Origin: Acholeplasmataceae bacterium
GTDB lineage: Bacteria; Bacillota; Negativicutes; Acidaminococcales; Acidaminococcaceae
Length of the DNA: 5,363 bases
Direction of reading: 5' to 3'
Assembly: GCA_012719555.1 (NCBI GenBank)
Contig: JAAYAE010000346.1
Span: 1-5,363, forward strand
The position numbers and the translations under genes were made by a program. Positions 1-5,363 of this stretch are shown in pieces. Numbering within the stretch: position 1 is the first letter of the stretch; each line of letters starts with the position of its first letter. The notes under the pieces were generated by a model. The model searched no databases. It worked only from the letters and a program-made list of their open reading frames with translations, and was not told the origin of the DNA.

Positions 1-1
1 A

Positions 2-625
2 CTTACTGTAATAGTTGCTATTTTTATTGCAATAAACTTATTTAATAATAATTTTTATAGCGCCGGAGGCAGTATTTTTAACGCTTTCTTTCAGACTATT
101 TCTATAGTTAGTACGGCTGGTTTTGCGATGGCAAATTATGATGCTTGGCCTGATTTTAGTAAATATTGCCTATTCTTACTTATGTTTATAGGAGGTTGCA
201 GCGGGTCGACAGTAGGAGGAATAAAAATGTCTCGCTTAGTAGTTCTTCTTAAAGTTACAGGTGCAGAGTTAAAGCGTACTATTCATCCACGTATGGTTTC
301 TAATATCACGATGACTGAGCGGGCAATACCACCAAGACTTATCGATGGTATTACAAGATTCTTTTTTCTTTATATAGCAGTATTCTTTTTTTCAGCGTCG
401 TTACTCTCTTTAGTGGGAGATTTGTCTATGTTTTCTGCTGCCGGTATTGCTGCGGCTTGCTTAGCTAGCGTAGGGGCAGCGTTTGAAACGGTAGCAACAA
501 TTGCAGGTTACGGGGAGCTCACAGCTGGTGCAAAGATTGTAGCTATGCTTACTATGTTTCTTGGTAGGCTGGAGATATTCACTTTGTTGGTACTATTACA
601 TCCTGATTTTTGGAAAACAGAATAA
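2..625 (+). CDS. trkH: TrkH-family potassium uptake channel subunit, C-terminal part (5' end outside window)
   Basis: This is the C-terminal 207 residues of a TrkH/KtrB-superfamily potassium translocating subunit, an integral membrane protein that forms the K+ pore and normally works with a cytoplasmic TrkA-type NAD/ATP-binding regulator. The frame is open from base 2, and residues before the internal ATG at 128 (ending in STAGF) align with the downstream TrkH, so 128 is not the start. The third pore loop is STAGF (fragment residues 37-41). It is followed by the conserved intramembrane gate segment GGCSGSTVGGIK, a basic linker with TIHPRMV, and the terminal GRLEIFTLLVL helix ending in FW. The piece matches residues of about 276-484 of the next gene, so roughly 275 residues are missing upstream. 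The fourth pore loop reads SVGAAFE, where the neighbour has the more typical SVGPALG. The family is certain. Ion preference and partner are inferred. Confidence 0.93.
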   Translation, partial: LTVIVAIFIAINLFNNNFYSAGGSIFNAFFQTISIVSTAGFAMANYDAWPDFSKYCLFLLMFIGGCSGSTVGGIKMSRLVVLLKVTGAELKRTIHPRMVSNITMTERAIPPRLIDGITRFFFLYIAVFFFSASLLSLVGDLSMFSAAGIAAACLASVGAAFETVATIAGYGELTAGAKIVAMLTMFLGRLEIFTLLVLLHPDFWKTE

Positions 626-640
626 AAACAGAGGTATTAT

Positions 641-2095
641 ATGAATTTATTTATAGTGTTATATTTATTGGGAAAATTAAGCTTGGCCTGTGCGGGGGCC
701 ATTTTAGTGCCTTTAGTTATGGCATTTTATATGGGGGATACCTGTCTGGAGGCTTTTGCAATATCGGCTGTGTTAGCAATGTCAATTGGTTATATTTTCC
801 TTCACTATGGTAACTCTAATGATGTCCATATCACTTTTCGTGAGGGTGTAGCCGTAGTAAGCGGGGCTTGGGTGCTTGTTTCCTTTTTGGGAGCAATGCC
901 CTATTATTTATCCGGAACCTTAGATTTTATTTCTGCGATTTTTGAAAGCATTTCAGGGTTTACTACAACCGGTGCGACGGCTATTACCAACATCGAAGCG
1001 GTGGCGAAAAGCATGCTTTTTTGGCGCAGTTTGACCCATTGGATGGGGGGGATAGGCATAGTAGTCTTGTTCATTGCTTTTTTACCCAATATTGGGACCG
1101 GAGCAGTGCACATGTTTAATGCCGAAGTAACAGGACCTACTGACGATAGAGTTGTACCTCGCATTCGTGAAACTTCAGTTGCTTTATGCAAAATATATAT
1201 TTTCTTTACGGTGGTACAGGCTGCACTACTTTTTTGGGCCGGGATGAGTTTTTATGACTGTATTAATCATGCGTTTTCAACTATTGCAACAGGTGGGTTT
1301 TCCACATACGATAATAGCCTTATGCATTTTAACAGTCCATTGATAGAAGGTATTATAGGAGTTTTCATGATCCTTGCAGGAGGCAACTTTGCCCTCTATT
1401 TTTCTGTAGTTCAAAAAGGACCAAGAGAGTTTTGGCATGACACAGAGTTTAAAGTCTATATTTGCTTAGTTGTTATTGCAACAGCCCTTGTAGGACTAAA
1501 CATTTTCTATAAAATGGGTTTTTCCGGTACGGAGTCTTTGCGACATTCTTTTTTTCAAGTAGCTTCAATAATTAGCACTACAGGCTTTGTTAGCAATGAT
1601 TTTGATGTTTGGCCGGCTTTTAGTAAGTATATTTTAGTTTTACTTATGTTCATTGGAGCTTGTGCAGGATCTACAGCAGGTGGTATTAAAGTATCAAGGA
1701 TAGTAATTTTATATAAATTGACCTTAGCTGAAATAAGACATACTATTCACCCTTGTATGGTTACTAATATATCCATGAATGGAAAACATGTTCCCGATAC
1801 GGTTATTTCCGGGATTGGACGTTTCTTTTTTTTGTATATGATGCTATTTGCCGGGTTAACCTTATTGTTGGCGAGTACGGGTCTTTCTGTTACAGATTCT
1901 ATTGGCGCTATTGCTGCTACTATTAGCAGCGTTGGACCGGCATTAGGTGTGGCCGGAGCTACATCTACATATGCTTCCATTACACCTTTTGGTAAAACAG
2001 TTATTTGTATTGCCATGCTATTGGGCAGGTTGGAGTTATTCACTTTGCTGGTACTTATTCGACCGGAATTTTGGCGCAGTACTAGGAACTGGTGA
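641..2095 (+). CDS. trkH: TrkH-family potassium uptake channel subunit, complete
   Basis: This 484-residue membrane protein has the usual TrkH length and would form the K+-conducting pore, imported ions being gated by a TrkA-like partner not present here. It shows the four pseudo-repeated pore modules: TTTGA at residues 108-112, ATGGF at 216-220, STTGF at 312-316 and SVGP at 430-433, each preceded by a hydrophobic helix. Other family landmarks are HWMGGIG (133-139), the gate loop GACAGSTAGGIK (339-350) after the third filter, and GRLELFTLLVL (462-472) near the end. The N-terminus is hydrophobic, as expected for the first membrane helix. The start at 641 is supported by AGAGGT at 630-635, five bases upstream. 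It lies 15 bases after the preceding trkH, so the two are almost certainly co-transcribed. All four filter glycines are present, so this copy looks functional. A sodium-coupled KtrB-like role cannot be excluded. Confidence 0.96.
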   Translation: MNLFIVLYLLGKLSLACAGAILVPLVMAFYMGDTCLEAFAISAVLAMSIGYIFLHYGNSNDVHITFREGVAVVSGAWVLVSFLGAMPYYLSGTLDFISAIFESISGFTTTGATAITNIEAVAKSMLFWRSLTHWMGGIGIVVLFIAFLPNIGTGAVHMFNAEVTGPTDDRVVPRIRETSVALCKIYIFFTVVQAALLFWAGMSFYDCINHAFSTIATGGFSTYDNSLMHFNSPLIEGIIGVFMILAGGNFALYFSVVQKGPREFWHDTEFKVYICLVVIATALVGLNIFYKMGFSGTESLRHSFFQVASIISTTGFVSNDFDVWPAFSKYILVLLMFIGACAGSTAGGIKVSRIVILYKLTLAEIRHTIHPCMVTNISMNGKHVPDTVISGIGRFFFLYMMLFAGLTLLLASTGLSVTDSIGAIAATISSVGPALGVAGATSTYASITPFGKTVICIAMLLGRLELFTLLVLIRPEFWRSTRNW

Positions 2096-2101
2096 TATAA
2101 T
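2071..2101 (+). promoter_or_regulatory. Possible extended -10 promoter for the larA homologue
   Basis: A perfect TATAAT lies at 2096-2101, immediately after the trkH stop codon, preceded by TG one base upstream (2093-2094), giving the extended -10 pattern TGnTATAAT. A weak -35-like TTGGCG sits at 2071-2076 with a long 19-base spacer. Transcription would begin near 2108, leaving a leader of about 25 bases that holds the AGGGAGGA ribosome site (2118-2125) of the next gene. In AT-rich DNA such a match can occur by chance, and the placement is the main argument in its favour. Confidence 0.35.
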
Positions 2102-2131
2102 AGAATAAAATTGTTTTAGGGAGGATAAATA

Positions 2132-3433
2132 ATGACATTGAAAACTTTCCAAATTCCTTATGGTAATACCATACAGGAAGTAAAATTACCTGAGGAAAAA
2201 GTTATTTATGATATTCACGGAAACAAGGCAGAAATAAAAGAGGATTTATGCGCAGAGACTTTAAGGGCTTTGCGGGAACCAATTGACAGCACCCCTTTGG
2301 CGCAGCTTGTGAAAAAGGGAGATAAGGTAACGATTATTGTTAGTGACTTAACGCGGATGGTTCGTACCAAAGAATTTCTTCCGGTAATTTTAGACGAATT
2401 AAATGCTAATGACATTGCTGATAATGATATATGCATAGTAGTGGCAACAGGAACTCATCGTGGTCATACTCCGGCAGAAAATATAGCCGTTTATGGGGAA
2501 GATGTTTGCAAACGCATAAAAATTTATCAACATGACTGTATGGCCAAGGATTTAGTACCAATGGGGACAACATCTCGTGGTACGCCTATTTGGTTAGATA
2601 AGAGGGTAGCAGATGCTGATAAAGTTATCGTTACAGGAGGCATTACCTTGCATCCCATGGCTGGATTTGGCGGCGGACGCAAGGGCGTTATGCCTGGCGT
2701 TTCAGGACATGCAACTATTATGGCTAATCATGCCCATGCCTTAGCTGATAAAGTGGGAGATAGGTGTAATCCAGCCTGTATTGCCGGAGTTTTGCAAGAC
2801 AATCCTTTTCATGAAGATATGGAAGAAGTTTGCGCAGCACTTAACCCGGCATTTTTGGTTAATACTGTTTTCACCCCTGATGGTGACTTATTTGAAGTGG
2901 TCGCCGGGAATTGGAAGACAGCCTGGCTCAAAGGCTGTAAGGATTTACTAGAGATTTCTAAAGTTGATATTTGTGAAGAAGCAGATGTAGTCATTGCTTC
3001 TGCTGGTGGAGCTCCTAAAGATACAAACTTATATCAAGGCACAAAGGCACATATGAATGCAGACTTTGCGCTAAAAAAGGATGGCATTTTGATTGTAGCT
3101 TTAGAGTGTCCGGATATTAAAGAACCGGCTATTTTTAGTGATTGGTGTTCTAAATCAGATTTATTACAAATGGAAAAAGAATGCAGAGCGGATTTTTCTA
3201 TACCGGCTTTTGTAGCCTTTAAAACCAGGTGTATTATTGCAGATTGTACTGCTTATATGGTAACGTTACCGGAAAATTTTGACTATGTACGCCAAACAGG
3301 GCAAATTCCGGTGGCTACAGTTGCAGAAGCGTGGGAACTTGCGCAAGCTAAGTTAAAAGAACAAGGTAAAGATAATTATAAAATTATTGTCATGAGTCAC
3401 GCCAGTAGTACATTACCAGTATTAAAAGCTTAA
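2132..3433 (+). CDS. larA: LarA-family nickel-pincer racemase/epimerase (lactate racemase homologue)
   Basis: This 433-residue protein has the length and two-domain plan of LarA (DUF2088 N-terminal domain about 8-210, C-terminal domain about 220-430), a cytoplasmic enzyme that racemises 2-hydroxyacids by hydride transfer to a nickel pincer nucleotide cofactor. The key positions of Lactobacillus plantarum LarA have clear counterparts: D72 and R75 in SDLTR, H109 in GTHRGH, H174 in TLHPMAGFGGGRK, cofactor-bearing K184, nickel ligand H200 in MANHAH, and Y301, Q302 and K305 in LYQGTK. The start is fixed by a strong AGGGAGGA six bases upstream. It follows trkH by 36 bases and precedes the synthetase gene by 24. 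No larB, larC or larE cofactor genes are in the window. LarA homologues also act on malate, 2-hydroxyglutarate, phenyllactate or sugar acids, so family membership is firm but lactate as substrate is not established. Confidence 0.93.
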   Translation: MTLKTFQIPYGNTIQEVKLPEEKVIYDIHGNKAEIKEDLCAETLRALREPIDSTPLAQLVKKGDKVTIIVSDLTRMVRTKEFLPVILDELNANDIADNDICIVVATGTHRGHTPAENIAVYGEDVCKRIKIYQHDCMAKDLVPMGTTSRGTPIWLDKRVADADKVIVTGGITLHPMAGFGGGRKGVMPGVSGHATIMANHAHALADKVGDRCNPACIAGVLQDNPFHEDMEEVCAALNPAFLVNTVFTPDGDLFEVVAGNWKTAWLKGCKDLLEISKVDICEEADVVIASAGGAPKDTNLYQGTKAHMNADFALKKDGILIVALECPDIKEPAIFSDWCSKSDLLQMEKECRADFSIPAFVAFKTRCIIADCTAYMVTLPENFDYVRQTGQIPVATVAEAWELAQAKLKEQGKDNYKIIVMSHASSTLPVLKA

Positions 3434-3457
3434 ACTTAAAAAAAGGGAGAGATTATT

Positions 3458-5363
3458 ATGTATCAAAAAGAATTGCTCTATACTATTGCGCCTGCTCAGC
3501 ACAACAAAGAGGATTTAACAGATATTTTGGAGCAACACAAGGAAATAAAATTTGTTTCTTTCATGGGTGTTGATTTTGCCGGTAATGATACAGACGAAAA
3601 GGTCCCTATTTCTTTGTTCATTGAAGATATGGATACTATTCTTCACGCTCATGCCGCACAAACAGATGGTTCGTCGGTAGTATTGCCGGGAATTGCGTCT
3701 TTAAACAATGCTCGTGTTGATATGATTGCTGATCTTGAGGCAAATTGGTTCATAGATTATAATTATGAACATTTTGATACTACTACAGGATTAATGGTAG
3801 GTACCTTACGGATACCTTGTTTCCTTTTGCATAATAATGTTTTTGTGGATTCTCGTCATATTTTAAAAAACACCTTGAAATATGTAAATACAGAGCTTCT
3901 TGACTTACTAAAGACACAAAAAAGTGTTTATGGTCTAGAGCATGTTAACTTAGCTGATGTGGAAGAAATTGTTTTTACTTGTGCTACGGAATTAGAGTTT
4001 TGGGTAAAATCTCCTCGTGAAGATGCACCTATTGAGGCGCTATCTTCTTCACAAATGATGCAAGAGCAGTATTGGCAGCGTACCAGGGGCAATGTAAGGA
4101 CTGCTTTGGAACAGGCAGTTGAAGCTTTGGAAGCTTATGGTTTGGAACCGGAAATGGGGCATAAAGAATGTGGCGGCATCAGAGGACAAATGGATCCCGA
4201 AGGTCATATGACTCATGTTATGGAACAATTAGAAATAGACTGGAAATATGCTTCCGGGCTGCAAACAGCGGACAATGAACTTTTAGCTCGCACTATAGTC
4301 AAGGAAGTATTTAGGATGAATGGGTTGGAGGTAAGTTTTCAGGCTAAACCAATTTTGGGAGTCGCCGGCAGCGGTGAACATGTGCATGTGGGACTGGCAG
4401 CAAAAATGAAAAGCGGTAAAATAGTTAATCTTATGTCTCCTACAGATTTGAATCAAGAATTTTTGTCAGCAGTAGGTTATGGTTCAATTATGGGTCTTTT
4501 GAAAAACTACGAAGTCATAAATCCCTTTGTTTCTGCTACCAATGATTCGCTTAATCGTTTGAAACCGGGGTTTGAAGCCCCGGTTTGCATTGTTACATCT
4601 TTGGGTTTAAGCCCTGATATTCCCTCACGCAATAGGACCATATTGGCTGGACTTGTACGAGATGTTGATAATCCTTTGGCTACCCGTATTGAAATGCGCT
4701 CGCCAAATCCTTTTACTAATACTTATTTAGCTTTAACGGTTTTTTATTTGGCTATGCTTGACGGTACTAAAGCTTGTGTAGAATCAGGAAAAAACCTTAA
4801 AGAATTAGAAGCAGAGTTATCTAAAAAATATGGAACAGATGGTTTCTATTTGGAGAAGGATAGAGAATATCGCACTGAAGAAGATGTTTTTGATGATTTT
4901 AGCCCGGAAAAGCGCAGCAAATTGTTTGGTAAACACCCGGCTACCGTTTGGGAGAATATGCAGGCATTTAAAAAATATCCGCAAAAAACAGCAGTTATTA
5001 CACGTGGAGATGTTTTGAAACCTGTTTTTGTAAATTCTTTTGCACAAGGTGCCTTGATCAGGTGGCAGACAGAATTGCTTACACGTTTGATCCCTGAAAA
5101 CCATGATTTGATTGTTAGTATGAAAAAATTACATAAAGCTGGCGATCCGACTTTGAGTTGGGATAATTCTGTATGGGATGAAATACAAAAACTGCGCGTC
5201 CTCCTAGCAAAAGATACTAGTGAAAAACTTAGTGTTTTTACTAAAATTCGCAAGGCTGTCGCTGAGGGTGACTTCGCCCTAGCTTCGTCTATGCAGGTAG
5301 AAATGCAAGAAAAAATTGAAGAATTAAAAAAATTGTACCATGATTATGCCAGCAATATAATTG
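3458..5363 (+). CDS. Large divergent glutamine synthetase, 3' end outside window
   Basis: This is an open frame of 635 codons without a stop, running off the right edge. It is a glutamine synthetase family enzyme, which would join ammonia to glutamate using ATP. Residues about 28-115 resemble the beta-grasp N-terminal domain, including TDGSS (69-73), whose Asp matches the ammonia-site D50 of enteric GlnA. The catalytic domain (about 130-436) has TELEF (177-181), HKECGGIRGQMD (235-246), GVAGSGEHVH (301-310), RLKPGFEAPV (367-376), RNRT (391-394) and RIEMRSPNP (410-418). Metal ligands, glutamate-binding arginines (R367, R414) and the flap Glu (E373) are thus largely present. Beyond residue 440 lies an extension of at least 195 residues, mostly helical and charged, ending in a coiled-coil-like stretch, so the protein far exceeds classical GlnA (about 450-470 aa). 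No GlnA-type adenylylation loop was recognised. AGGGAGA at 3444-3450 supports the start. A gamma-glutamyl ligase using another amine is a less likely alternative. Confidence 0.9.
   Translation, partial: MYQKELLYTIAPAQHNKEDLTDILEQHKEIKFVSFMGVDFAGNDTDEKVPISLFIEDMDTILHAHAAQTDGSSVVLPGIASLNNARVDMIADLEANWFIDYNYEHFDTTTGLMVGTLRIPCFLLHNNVFVDSRHILKNTLKYVNTELLDLLKTQKSVYGLEHVNLADVEEIVFTCATELEFWVKSPREDAPIEALSSSQMMQEQYWQRTRGNVRTALEQAVEALEAYGLEPEMGHKECGGIRGQMDPEGHMTHVMEQLEIDWKYASGLQTADNELLARTIVKEVFRMNGLEVSFQAKPILGVAGSGEHVHVGLAAKMKSGKIVNLMSPTDLNQEFLSAVGYGSIMGLLKNYEVINPFVSATNDSLNRLKPGFEAPVCIVTSLGLSPDIPSRNRTILAGLVRDVDNPLATRIEMRSPNPFTNTYLALTVFYLAMLDGTKACVESGKNLKELEAELSKKYGTDGFYLEKDREYRTEEDVFDDFSPEKRSKLFGKHPATVWENMQAFKKYPQKTAVITRGDVLKPVFVNSFAQGALIRWQTELLTRLIPENHDLIVSMKKLHKAGDPTLSWDNSVWDEIQKLRVLLAKDTSEKLSVFTKIRKAVAEGDFALASSMQVEMQEKIEELKKLYHDYASNII
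4562..4586 (+). repeat. Perfect 9-bp inverted repeat (hairpin) inside the glutamine synthetase gene
   Basis: The arms AAACCGGGG (4562-4570) and CCCCGGTTT (4578-4586) are exact reverse complements around a seven-base loop, TTTGAAG. The stem contains six G-C pairs in an otherwise AT-rich gene. No T-run follows, so it is not a standard terminator. It coincides with codons for the conserved catalytic flap KPGFEAPV, whose Pro-Gly and Ala-Pro codons favour such symmetry, so it may be incidental. Confidence 0.6.

Noticed and set aside
128..625. A separate 165-residue gene starting at ATG 128
   Set aside because: The same frame is open back to base 2 and those residues align with TrkH, including the third pore loop just before 128. 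No ribosome site precedes it, so it is an internal methionine.
610..813. Small 67-residue frame overlapping the trkH junction
   Set aside because: It overlaps the end of one trkH and the start of the other in another frame, with no ribosome site and no recognisable domain.
1826..1833. Run of eight T in trkH as a phase-variation tract
   Set aside because: It encodes the FFFL membrane segment also kept in the upstream copy, and T-runs are common in AT-rich membrane genes.
904..2043. Minus-strand frames at 904-1191 and 1747-2043
   Set aside because: They lie wholly opposite the well-supported trkH gene and have no recognisable motif or ribosome site.
2215..2994. Minus-strand frames at 2215-2436 and 2809-2994
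   Set aside because: They are antisense to larA, whose frame is fully supported by family motifs.
3438..3450. A-run before the synthetase as a terminator or attenuator
   Set aside because: There is no stem next to the seven A residues, which simply precede the AGGGAGA ribosome site.
4817..5253. Frames at 4817-5104, 4846-5253 (minus) and 4830-5018 (plus)
   Set aside because: They overlap the C-terminal extension of the synthetase, whose plus frame stays open to the window edge. None of them shows a domain or start signal.
3458..5363. Synthetase gene as a frameshifted pseudogene
   Set aside because: Reading through all 635 codons showed one continuous frame with the GS motifs in correct order. 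The missing stop is due only to the window edge.

Overview
The window is a compact, AT-rich, all-plus-strand stretch of four genes. The first is cut by the left edge and the last by the right edge. Low GC content, strong AGGGAGG-type Shine-Dalgarno sites and short gaps (15, 36 and 24 bases) suggest a low-GC Firmicute, probably an anaerobe. A nickel racemase homologue beside a long glutamine synthetase-like protein would suit a Negativicutes or Clostridia member, but that placement is inference; no marker gene is present.

Layout: positions 2-625 hold the C-terminal 207 residues of a TrkH-family potassium channel subunit. Positions 641-2095 hold a second, complete TrkH (484 aa), about half identical by eye to the first over their shared C-terminal part, so this is an old tandem pair. 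Positions 2132-3433 encode a 433-residue LarA-family nickel-pincer racemase/epimerase with every cofactor and catalytic position I could check intact. Positions 3458-5363 encode at least 635 residues of a large, divergent glutamine synthetase whose stop lies beyond the window. There is no gene-free stretch longer than 36 bases, and I saw no RNA gene, mobile element, CRISPR array or rho-independent terminator between genes.

How the genes may work together: spacing suggests co-transcription, with a possible extra extended -10 promoter at the end of the second trkH that would let larA and the synthetase be expressed separately. The TrkH proteins would import potassium with a TrkA-type regulator not seen here. 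The synthetase would make glutamine from glutamate and ammonia. The LarA homologue would interconvert stereoisomers of a 2-hydroxyacid whose identity cannot be read from sequence. A link through potassium glutamate (osmotic or nitrogen status) or through 2-hydroxyglutarate is possible but speculative.

The genes belong to known families, and I see no clear undescribed system. The points most worth following are the altered fourth pore loop in the first TrkH, the divergent long synthetase, and the LarA homologue without visible maturation genes.
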